NCBI GenBank assembly: GCA_027317055.1
Contig: DAHVFK010000170.1
Coordinates: 1-7,301 of the forward strand
Reading direction: 5' to 3'
DNA from: Betaproteobacteria bacterium
GTDB taxonomy: Bacteria; Pseudomonadota; Gammaproteobacteria; Burkholderiales; SG8-39
DNA length: 7,301 nucleotides
The notes under the pieces are model-generated. The model was not told the origin of the DNA. It did no database searches and saw only the letters and a program-made list of their open reading frames with translations. Below, in pieces: positions 1 to 4,798 of the stretch (position 1 is its first letter; the number at the start of each line of letters is the position of its first letter). Made by a program: the position numbers and the translations under genes.

Positions 1-744
1 CGTGAACTTGCGCCAGAAGTGCTCCTCCAGGATGCCGAGCGTGAGGCGCGCGCCGTCGGCGCACTCGAACACGTCGTTGACCGGAAACAGGTGCGCGCGC
101 GGGTCGCCCCCGGGGGTGAGGCCGTGGCGCATCGCGGCCCAGAAGAACCCGGCCTCGAACAGCGACAGGTCCAGGCGCGCGCCGCGCCCGCTGCGGTTCC
201 TGTCCGCGAGCGCGGCGAGCAGCGCGATCGCGGCGCACGAGCCGCCCGCCATGTCGGCGATCGGCAGCGACGAACGCGTCGGGGCGCCCAGCCACTGCCC
301 GGGAAAGGCGAGCCCGCCGCCGGCGGCGAGGTAGTTCACGTCGTGCCCGGGGCGCTCGCGCCACGGGCCGCTGCCGCCGTAGCCCGAGAGCGCGCAATAG
401 ATCAGGCGCGCGTTCGATTGCGCAAGCGTCCCGTAGTCGATCCCCAGGCGCTCGGCCACGCCGGGCCGGAAGCCCTCGATCACGATGTCGGCCTGCGCCG
501 CGAGCCGCCCGACCACTTCTTTCGAACTTTCCTGCTTGAGATCGAGCGCGAGGCTGCGCTTGTTGCGGTTCTCGGTGCGGAACTGCAGCGGCAGGTAGCC
601 GCGGCAGGGATCGCCCGCGGGCGGCTCGACCTTGAGCACCTCGGCCCCCAGGTCGGCGCAGATCGCGGCCGCGAACGGGCCCGGCACGAACATCGAGAAG
701 TCCACCACCCTGACGCCGGCGAGCGGCTGCCAGGCCTCAGCCAT
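1..744 (-). CDS. CaiB/BaiF family III CoA-transferase, AMACR-like (partial, C-terminus outside window)
   Basis: This is the N-terminal 248 residues of a cytosolic family III CoA-transferase; the reading frame is open to the left edge. The N-terminus LAGVRVVDFS (residues 8-17) is typical of the family, followed by DLGAEVLKVEPP (31-42) and the CoA-binding-region signature ENRNKRSLALDLK (58-70). The segment GHDVNYLAAGG (133-143) and the segment LPIADMAGGS (160-169) match the places where alpha-methylacyl-CoA racemase carries its catalytic His (here H134) and Asp (here D164). The protein may therefore racemise or epimerise a 2-methylacyl-CoA rather than transfer CoA between acids; the missing half prevents a decision. 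The ATG overlaps the stop of the upstream cupin gene (ATGGCTGA, 737-744) and has no clear Shine-Dalgarno sequence, so translational coupling is likely. It is the last visible gene of the minus-strand operon. The family is certain; the substrate is unknown. Confidence 0.9.
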   Translation of the reverse strand, partial: MAEAWQPLAGVRVVDFSMFVPGPFAAAICADLGAEVLKVEPPAGDPCRGYLPLQFRTENRNKRSLALDLKQESSKEVVGRLAAQADIVIEGFRPGVAERLGIDYGTLAQSNARLIYCALSGYGGSGPWRERPGHDVNYLAAGGGLAFPGQWLGAPTRSSLPIADMAGGSCAAIALLAALADRNRSGRGARLDLSLFEAGFFWAAMRHGLTPGGDPRAHLFPVNDVFECADGARLTLGILEEHFWRKFT

Positions 745-1117
745 GGCGAACCGTCTTGGCCGGGTCCTCGCCGTAGGGCGGGGCGTAGATCACCATCACC
801 TTCGCGCGCTCGCTGGTGACGATGAACAGGTGCTGCGCGCCGGCGGGGAAGAAGCAGGCCTCGCCCGGCGCGAGCTCGAATTTCTCGCCCGCGACCTCGA
901 CGTGCGCGGTGCCCTCGAGCAGGTAGCAGACCTGCTCGATGCCGGGGTGCGCGTGCGGCAACGCGCCCTTGCCGCGCTCGATCTCGCCGATCAGCACCTC
1001 GAGCTGCTTCGCGCCCACGGTCTCGGGCCCGATCAGGCGGTAGTTCCTCGTTCCGGTGTGGTTCGCCGGCGAGTACGGCTCGACCTCGCTTTGCCTCACC
1101 CGGTGGCTCTTCGTCAC
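737..1117 (-). CDS. Small single-domain cupin protein
   Basis: A 126-residue protein, the normal size for a stand-alone cupin beta-barrel. Cupin motif 1 is visible at residues 49-69: G49, H55-x-H57, E61, Q62, G69. The acidic ligand position of the germin-type motif (HxHx4E) holds Gln62, with Glu61 just before it. Motif 2 follows at 85-96: G85, P91, G93, H96. The likely metal site is therefore H55, H57, Q62 (or E61) and H96. Such proteins are enzymes (dioxygenases, isomerases) or small-ligand binders, and the substrate cannot be predicted. The start is GTG at 1117, 11 nt after the stop of the HMA gene; no strong Shine-Dalgarno sequence is seen and no in-frame ATG gives a full cupin fold. The end overlaps the CoA-transferase start by 8 nt, so the two products are probably made together and may act on a common acyl substrate (inference). 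Confidence 0.88.
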   Translation of the reverse strand: MTKSHRVRQSEVEPYSPANHTGTRNYRLIGPETVGAKQLEVLIGEIERGKGALPHAHPGIEQVCYLLEGTAHVEVAGEKFELAPGEACFFPAGAQHLFIVTSERAKVMVIYAPPYGEDPAKTVRHG

Positions 1118-1128
1118 GCGTCGCGGCT

Positions 1129-1335
1129 TCAGGGCGCCTTGAACCCGGCGCGCTCGACCGCGCGCTTGAAGTCGGCCAGGCTCGCGCGCGCGGGGTCGTA
1201 GCCCACGCTCGCCTTGCCTTCGGCGAGCGAGACCTCGACCTTGTCCACGCCCGCGATGCCGCCGAGCATGCGCGTCACGCTCTTGACGCAGCCGTCGCAG
1301 TCCATGCCTTCGACCTTGAATTCCAGGGTTTCCAT
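1129..1335 (-). CDS. Heavy-metal-associated (HMA) domain protein, CopZ-like metallochaperone
   Basis: A 68-residue protein consisting of one ferredoxin-like HMA domain. The metal loop is GMDCDGC (residues 10-16) with C13 and C16 as the CxxC pair; the usual Thr of GMTCxxC is Asp12. The remainder (GIAGVDKVEVSLAEGKASV, then a C-terminal helix ending in AGFKAP) follows the standard beta-alpha-beta-beta-alpha-beta pattern. Family members bind Cu(I) or another soft metal and hand it to a P-type ATPase or a metalloenzyme. No ATPase lies in the window, so the partner could be the neighbouring hemerythrin-like protein, the cupin, or something outside. The ATG at 1335 has a good Shine-Dalgarno sequence. 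It sits 20 nt downstream of the HHE gene and 11 nt upstream of the cupin gene, in the same operon. Metal specificity is not readable; copper is the default guess for the family. Confidence 0.92.
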   Translation of the reverse strand: METLEFKVEGMDCDGCVKSVTRMLGGIAGVDKVEVSLAEGKASVGYDPARASLADFKRAVERAGFKAP

Positions 1336-1342
1336 CGCGTCG

Positions 1343-1346
1343 CTCC
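1343..1346 (-). promoter_or_regulatory. Shine-Dalgarno sequence of the HMA gene
   Basis: GGAG on the minus strand, 7 nt before the ATG at 1335. It supports this start and shows the gene has its own ribosome binding site within the operon. Confidence 0.6.
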
Positions 1347-1355
1347 GCTAGCGGT

Positions 1356-1907
1356 TCAAGCCCTGCATTCTAGATCACCGCGCCGCGCCGCCATGCGCGC
1401 GCCCAGCTCGGCGCGCTCGGCCGCGCTCAGCACTTCGGCCGCGAAGCCGAACGCGAGCGCTTCCTCGCGCATGATGTGGCGCCGGTAGAGCCAGGCGAAG
1501 TGCGCCACCTGCTCGATATCCAGCCGCGGCGAGCGCGCTTCGGCGACCGCGCCCAGCCGCGCGCGAATGATGGCGTAGACCCCCTCCATCGCGCGGTGGT
1601 CGCGCGCGAGCTCATCCAGCGCCGCGAGCACGTCGGCCCGGCCGCGCTCGCCGGCGTAGCGGCGCAGCAGCGGGAACAGGTCCTGCTCCTCGTCCTCGTG
1701 GTGCTGCGCGCCGGCGCTGTCGAAGTAGCGCAGCACCGCGCGCGCCGCCTCCTGGGCCGCCTTGTCGCAGCCGGCGCGCGCCAGGTGCGGCACCATCTTC
1801 TCCAGGGTCGCGATCTGGGCCTGGATCCGGCCGTGGCAGGCGTAAAGCATCTCGAGCGGCTCGTCGAAGCCGGGCGCCGGCGCGCCGAATCCGGGCAGGC
1901 TCGCCAT
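1356..1907 (-). CDS. Hemerythrin-like HHE cation-binding protein (operon copy)
   Basis: A 183-residue, mostly helical soluble protein of the HHE/hemerythrin-like family. Candidate diiron ligands appear in the expected order: H25 in helix 1 (ACHGRI), H69/H70 with E74 (HHEDEE), H104 (RDHRAME), and H144 with E148 (HIMREE); H136 is a further candidate. This is the His/HxxxE set of hemerythrin-like domains, which bind O2 or NO, or act in iron and nitrosative-stress homeostasis. The ATG at 1907 lies one base after the sirB2 stop (TGA-G-ATG), with a GGAGG eight bases upstream, so it is co-expressed with SirB2. The N-terminal extension (about 20 residues, Pro/Gly rich) is longer than in the second HHE protein at 5961-6557, and the two share little beyond ligand positions, suggesting different subfamilies. 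Exact ligand and reaction are not determined. Confidence 0.9.
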   Translation of the reverse strand: MASLPGFGAPAPGFDEPLEMLYACHGRIQAQIATLEKMVPHLARAGCDKAAQEAARAVLRYFDSAGAQHHEDEEQDLFPLLRRYAGERGRADVLAALDELARDHRAMEGVYAIIRARLGAVAEARSPRLDIEQVAHFAWLYRRHIMREEALAFGFAAEVLSAAERAELGARMAARRGDLECRA

Positions 1908-1908
1908 C

Positions 1909-2310
1909 TCAGGCGCCTCCGAGCAGCGCGAGCGGCCCGCGCGGGTCGTGCGTGAGCGCCACCGTCACCACGTAGGCCACCGTCGCCAGCGCCGCCGCGA
2001 ACGCCACGGCGCGCACGCGCAGGCTGCGCCCGCGCCTGAGCGCGATCATGCCGAGCGCGATGTAGGCCAGCAACCCCAGCACCTTGGCGGTGATCCAGCC
2101 GTCGACGAAGGGATACTGGTGCAGGAACCAGGCCAGCCACACGGCGCTCGCGAGCAGCGCGGTGTCGACCACGTGCGGCGCGACGCGCACGAAGCGCGCC
2201 TCGAGCAGCGCCGAGCCGCGCAGCATCAGCACGCCGCGCGCGATGAACCCCGCGATGCTCAGGCCGACACTGCCGACGTGGATCGACTTGATCCAGAAGA
2301 AGGCGGACAT
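1909..2310 (-). CDS. SirB2 family four-helix membrane protein
   Basis: A 133-residue integral membrane protein. Hydrophobic segments lie near residues 9-30, 46-66, 72-91 and 99-119, the four-helix pattern of SirB2. Family features include WIKSIHVGSVGLSIAGFIARG at the N-terminus, PHVVDT (45-50) and the Lys-containing WITAKVLGLLAYIALG segment (72-87). The role of SirB2 is poorly understood; the name comes from a Salmonella locus once linked to invasion gene expression. His residues H11, H46 and H64 lie at or near membrane segments and could bind a metal or haem (inference). The ATG at 2310 is required to keep the conserved first helix, although it lies 52 nt inside the end of the nitronate monooxygenase gene in another frame. 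It has no convincing Shine-Dalgarno sequence. An FNR-like dyad sits about 40 nt upstream. The hemerythrin-like gene follows after one base. Confidence 0.88.
   Translation of the reverse strand: MSAFFWIKSIHVGSVGLSIAGFIARGVLMLRGSALLEARFVRVAPHVVDTALLASAVWLAWFLHQYPFVDGWITAKVLGLLAYIALGMIALRRGRSLRVRAVAFAAALATVAYVVTVALTHDPRGPLALLGGA
1916..1920 (-). promoter_or_regulatory. Shine-Dalgarno sequence of the operon hemerythrin-like gene
   Basis: GGAGG on the minus strand, embedded in the last codons of sirB2, 8 nt before the ATG at 1907. It supports that start and indicates efficient translation of the HHE gene. Confidence 0.6.
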
Positions 2311-3479
2311 GGGCCCATTTTCGCCGATTCCGCCGTGCCGGCGTTGACCTGAGTCAAGCCCGCGCGCCCGAGCAGCAGGTCCACCAGCTCGCGCACCGGG
2401 CGGATCGCGGCGCCGAAGGGCACGCTCTCGGAGCCGCGGAAGAACAGGCCGTGGTCCACGTCGCCGCGCAGCGCGGCGGCGAGATGATGGTCGATGCAGA
2501 ACTGGCCCATGGCCGGATTGCCGTCGCGCAGCCCGCATTGCGCCAGGCACTCCCAGGCCAGCGTGCAGGCGCGCACGTGCGCGCGCTGCTTGAGCCCCTC
2601 GAGCTTGTCCAGGTAGTTGGCGAGCCAGGGCGTGCGCACCGCGCGCGCGGGCAGCCCGGCGACGCTCATGAACGCCACGATGTCCTGCGGCGTGGCCTCG
2701 GCCAGCACGCGCTTGAAGTTCGGGTGCGCGTCGCACTCCTCGGTGACCGCGAACGCGGTGCCGACCTGCACCGCGTCGGCGCCGGCGGCGCGCGCCTGCG
2801 CGACGCGCTCGGGCGAGTTGACTCCGCCCGCGGCGATGAGTGGGATGCGGTCGGCGTCGAGGCCCTGCGCATGCAGCGCGGCGCGGATCTCGGGCATGAC
2901 GCGCGCGAAGTCGAAGCGCTCTTCGGCGACCTGCTCCACCTGCGCCGCGCCAAGGTGGCCGCCGGCGTAGCGCGGGTGCTCGATCACGATCGCGTCGGGC
3001 GCGCGCCCGCGCCTGAGCCAGCGGCGCACGATGAGCGAGGCGGCGCGCGCCTCCGACACGATCGGCACCAGCGCGACGCGGGGAAAATCGCGCGCGAGCT
3101 CCGGCAGGTCCAGCGCCAGCCCCGCACCGACCACGATCGCGTCGGCGCCGCTCTCGCAGGACTGGCGCACGTAGCCGGCGTACTGCGACACCGCGCGCAT
3201 GACGTTTACCGCGATCATGCCGCGCCCGCCCGACACTTCGCGCGCGGCGCGAATCTCGCGCTCGAGCGCCGTCAGGTTCGCCTGTTCGATCGCGGCGCGG
3301 TCGCGCGAGCGGCCGCTGACGCGCATCAGGTCGGGATGGTGGCGGCGCAGGTCGACGCTCGAGATGGTGCCGACGCAGCCCTCGCGCGCCACCGTGCCTG
3401 CCAGGCGGTGCGCCGAAACGCCCACCCCCATACCGCCCTGCACCAGAGGCAGGGCCTCGAGCGCGCCGATCTTCAGCAT
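2259..3479 (-). CDS. Nitronate monooxygenase / 2-nitropropane dioxygenase-like flavoprotein
   Basis: A 406-residue FMN-dependent TIM-barrel oxidoreductase of the nitronate monooxygenase family. Signatures are QGGMGVGVS (14-22) near the N-terminus, YAGGHLG (171-177) with the family's conserved active-site His at H175, the FMN-phosphate loop IAAGGV (215-220), and GADAVQVGTAF (233-243). Family members oxidise nitronates or act as NAD(P)H-dependent flavin oxidoreductases, so the true substrate is open; a FabK-like enoyl reductase is less likely. The C-terminal part carries four cysteines, C305, C311, C315 and C328, and ends in a Ser-rich tail (about 380-406) read out of frame through the start of sirB2. 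The ATG at 3479 has no Shine-Dalgarno sequence, and an FNR-type dyad is centred 42 nt upstream. It heads the minus-strand operon, divergent from the regulator gene. Confidence 0.9.
   Translation of the reverse strand: MLKIGALEALPLVQGGMGVGVSAHRLAGTVAREGCVGTISSVDLRRHHPDLMRVSGRSRDRAAIEQANLTALEREIRAAREVSGGRGMIAVNVMRAVSQYAGYVRQSCESGADAIVVGAGLALDLPELARDFPRVALVPIVSEARAASLIVRRWLRRGRAPDAIVIEHPRYAGGHLGAAQVEQVAEERFDFARVMPEIRAALHAQGLDADRIPLIAAGGVNSPERVAQARAAGADAVQVGTAFAVTEECDAHPNFKRVLAEATPQDIVAFMSVAGLPARAVRTPWLANYLDKLEGLKQRAHVRACTLAWECLAQCGLRDGNPAMGQFCIDHHLAAALRGDVDHGLFFRGSESVPFGAAIRPVRELVDLLLGRAGLTQVNAGTAESAKMGPCPPSSGSSRSTSAVSA
2317..2322 (-). promoter_or_regulatory. Possible -10 element of an internal sirB2 promoter
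   Basis: GAAAAT on the minus strand matches TATAAT at 4 of 6 positions, including A2 and T6. Its centre is 31 nt from the centre of the upstream dyad at 2344-2357, close to the 32 nt expected for a class II FNR/CRP promoter. The predicted start of transcription falls on or next to the sirB2 ATG. Inferred from spacing only. Confidence 0.35.
2344..2357 (-). promoter_or_regulatory. FNR/DNR-like perfect dyad inside the end of the nitronate monooxygenase gene
   Basis: TTGAC-N4-GTCAA is a perfect inverted repeat with 5-bp arms and the TTG-N8-CAA core recognised by FNR/DNR/NnrR-type regulators (consensus TTGAT-N4-ATCAA). It lies within codons for about residues 375-379 of the upstream enzyme and is centred 40.5 nt before the sirB2 ATG. 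Being inside a coding sequence, it could be chance, but its position suits an internal promoter for sirB2 and the genes after it. Confidence 0.5.
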
Positions 3480-3486
3480 AGGCCGA

Positions 3487-3492
3487 AGTCTG
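3487..3492 (-). promoter_or_regulatory. Possible -10 element for the nitronate monooxygenase operon
   Basis: CAGACT on the minus strand keeps A2, A4 and T6 of TATAAT (3 of 6). Its centre is exactly 32 nt from the centre of the FNR-type dyad at 3515-3528, the class II spacing. The predicted transcription start is at about 3480, next to the ATG at 3479. A weak match supported by geometry alone. Confidence 0.3.
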
Positions 3493-3514
3493 CGGCAAGC
3501 GCCACGGCAATTGT

Positions 3515-3528
3515 TTGATCTGCCTCAA
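3515..3528. promoter_or_regulatory. FNR/DNR-type operator in the divergent intergenic region
   Basis: TTGAT-N4-CTCAA differs from the FNR consensus TTGAT-N4-ATCAA by one base. It lies between the divergent nitronate monooxygenase and CRP/FNR-regulator genes, in the only AT-richer intergenic stretch of the left half. It is centred 42.5 nt from the first base of the minus-strand ATG, fitting activation of that operon. It is 57.5 nt from the regulator start codon, so autoregulation is also possible. The neighbouring regulator has the matching recognition-helix residues. Confidence 0.65.
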
Positions 3529-3561
3529 ATACCGGGGCCAAAGGCATGCCAGCATTCGCGC

Positions 3562-3567
3562 AAAGGA
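3562..3567 (+). promoter_or_regulatory. Shine-Dalgarno sequence deciding the regulator start
   Basis: AAAGGA lies 11 nt before the ATG at 3579. The alternative upstream in-frame ATG at 3546 has only an AAAGG one base away, which is too close to function. The site therefore favours the start at 3579. Confidence 0.5.
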
Positions 3568-3578
3568 TAAATACCGCC

Positions 3579-4307
3579 ATGGGCACACCAAACGGCAACC
3601 TGGTCGAAGGCGTCATCGCCAATCTGCCCCTGTTCAAGCATTCGAGCAAATCGCACCTGGCGGAGCTCGCGCGCCACGCGCGCACCCAGCACGTTTCGCG
3701 CGGCACGCTGATCGTGCACCGCGGCGACAAGCTGCAGGGGCTGCTTGCGGTCGCTTACGGAATGGTCAAGCTCTCGCTGCGCGGCGACGCGGGCGAGGAG
3801 AAGGTGATCCGGCTGGTCGGCCCGGGCGAGGTGTTCGGCGAGCCCGCGGCCTTCCTCGAGACGCCGATGCCGCTCGACGCTATCGCGCTCGGCGACACGC
3901 TGCTGGTGATCCTGCCCGCGCAATCGGTCAACGCGCTGATCGAGCGCGAGCCGCACTTCGCGCGCAGCGTGATCGCGAGCCTCTCCGCGCGCATGAACGC
4001 GATGGTCGCCGACATGGAGGCCACCACGCTGCACGGCGCGCTCGAGCGCGTCGCGTCCTACCTCGAGTCGCTCGCCGACGCCGGCGCGCCGGGGCCGGTG
4101 ACGGTTCGCCTGCCGGCGACCAAGACCGTGATCGCGGCGCGCCTGGGCGTCACCAAGGAAACCTTCTCGCGCCTGCTGCGCGAGCTCGCGCAGCGCGGGC
4201 TGGTCGGCATCGCCAAGCGCGAGATCACCCTGCTCGACCGCGCCGAGCTGGCCCGGGTCGCGCACCGCGGGCGCAAGGGGCATGCGCATTCGCCGCTGCT
4301 CACCTAG
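3579..4307 (+). CDS. CRP/FNR family transcriptional regulator without cysteines (DNR/NnrR-like)
   Basis: A 242-residue regulator with an N-terminal cyclic-nucleotide-binding-like beta-roll (about residues 15-125), a long dimerisation helix (about 127-165) and a C-terminal winged helix-turn-helix. The recognition helix VTKETFSRLLREL (191-203) holds E194, S197 and R198, the E..SR set that FNR-type proteins use to read TTGAT half-sites. The protein has no cysteine, so the FNR 4Fe-4S cluster is impossible. The phosphate-cassette region GEVFGEPA (83-90) is followed by PLDA where CRP has its cAMP-contacting Arg/Ser, so cAMP binding is unlikely. This fits the DNR/NnrR-like class, some of which sense NO through haem (inference). 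A dyad matching its predicted specificity lies upstream at 3515-3528. An in-frame ATG at 3546 would add 11 residues. The universal stress protein gene follows after 31 nt. Confidence 0.92.
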   Translation: MGTPNGNLVEGVIANLPLFKHSSKSHLAELARHARTQHVSRGTLIVHRGDKLQGLLAVAYGMVKLSLRGDAGEEKVIRLVGPGEVFGEPAAFLETPMPLDAIALGDTLLVILPAQSVNALIEREPHFARSVIASLSARMNAMVADMEATTLHGALERVASYLESLADAGAPGPVTVRLPATKTVIAARLGVTKETFSRLLRELAQRGLVGIAKREITLLDRAELARVAHRGRKGHAHSPLLT

Positions 4308-4310
4308 AAT
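4305..4310 (+). promoter_or_regulatory. Possible -10 element before the universal stress protein gene
   Basis: TAGAAT matches TATAAT at 5 of 6 positions and overlaps the stop codon of the regulator gene. It would start transcription near 4317, about 22 nt before the ATG. No convincing -35 hexamer is seen 16-18 nt upstream, so it would need an activator, or it may be chance. Confidence 0.3.
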
Positions 4311-4326
4311 GTCACACGCAAGATCG

Positions 4327-4333
4327 AAGGAGA
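4327..4333 (+). promoter_or_regulatory. Strong Shine-Dalgarno sequence of the universal stress protein gene
   Basis: AAGGAGA lies 5 nt before the ATG at 4339. It decides the start against the in-frame ATG at 4282, which lies inside the regulator gene and would add an unrelated leader. Confidence 0.75.
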
Positions 4334-4338
4334 CCCGC

Positions 4339-4785
4339 ATGTACAAGCACATCCTGGTTCCGACCGACGGCTCGAAGCTGTCGGCCAAGGCGGTCAAGAC
4401 CGCCGCCAAGCTCGCCAAGCAGGTCGGCGCGCGCATCACCGGGGTGTACGTGATCCCGCCCTACGTGCCGCCGATGTACGGCGAGGCGGCGATCTACGTC
4501 CCTGAAATCTCGCCCAAGCGCTACAAGGACCTGTCCGAGAAGGAAGCCAGGAAGGCGCTCGCGATGGTCGAGATCGAGGCCCGCACCGCCGGGGTGTCGT
4601 GCAAGGTCGGCTGGGTGAGCGCCAACCAGGCCTGGGAAGGCATCGTGAAGCAGGCGAAGTCGAAGAAGGCCGACCTGATCGTGATGGCCTCGCATGGCCG
4701 GCGCGGCCTGTCGGGCCTGCTGCTGGGCAGCGAGACCACCAAGGTGCTCACTCACTCGAAGATTCCGGTCTTGGTTTGCCGCTGA
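4339..4785 (+). CDS. Universal stress protein, UspA family
   Basis: A 148-residue cytosolic single-domain Usp. The N-terminal strand HILVPTDGS (4-12) carries the conserved Asp (D10) of the nucleotide site. The C-terminal nucleotide loop is ASHGRRGLSGLLLGS (117-131), which fits the ATP-binding pattern G-x2-G-x9-G-S/T, except that the first Gly is Ala117. The end KIPVLVCR is standard for the family. Usps dimerise, may bind ATP, and are induced by growth arrest, oxygen limitation and other stresses. The insert PPYVPPMYGEAAIYVPEISP (about 40-59) is typical of proteobacterial members of this size. The gene follows a CRP/FNR-type regulator and precedes the cbpA co-chaperone gene by 13 nt, suggesting one stress-response transcription unit. 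Translation should be strong (AAGGAGA). Confidence 0.95.
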   Translation: MYKHILVPTDGSKLSAKAVKTAAKLAKQVGARITGVYVIPPYVPPMYGEAAIYVPEISPKRYKDLSEKEARKALAMVEIEARTAGVSCKVGWVSANQAWEGIVKQAKSKKADLIVMASHGRRGLSGLLLGSETTKVLTHSKIPVLVCR

Positions 4786-4798
4786 GCGCCGCGCCGGC

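Noticed and set aside
19..819. Plus-strand open frame opposite the CoA-transferase.
   Set aside because: Arg/Ala/Glu-rich translation without recognisable domains, fully antisense to a clear family III CoA-transferase.
1370..1379. The 10-mer CTAGATCACC occurs here and again at 7281-7290.
   Set aside because: One copy is in the end of a coding gene and the other at a gene junction; no wider similarity surrounds them, so chance is the simplest explanation.
3546..3578. Upstream in-frame ATG for the CRP/FNR regulator adding 11 residues.
   Set aside because: The purine-rich stretch before it is only one base away, whereas AAAGGA precedes the ATG at 3579. Not fully excluded.
2311..3591. Long minus-strand open frame upstream of and in frame with sirB2, apparently making a 560-residue protein.
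   Set aside because: It is Arg/Ala-rich and repetitive, has no domain, and is the alternate frame of the nitronate monooxygenase gene; GC-rich sequence keeps shadow frames open. Only the part from 2310 downward is SirB2.
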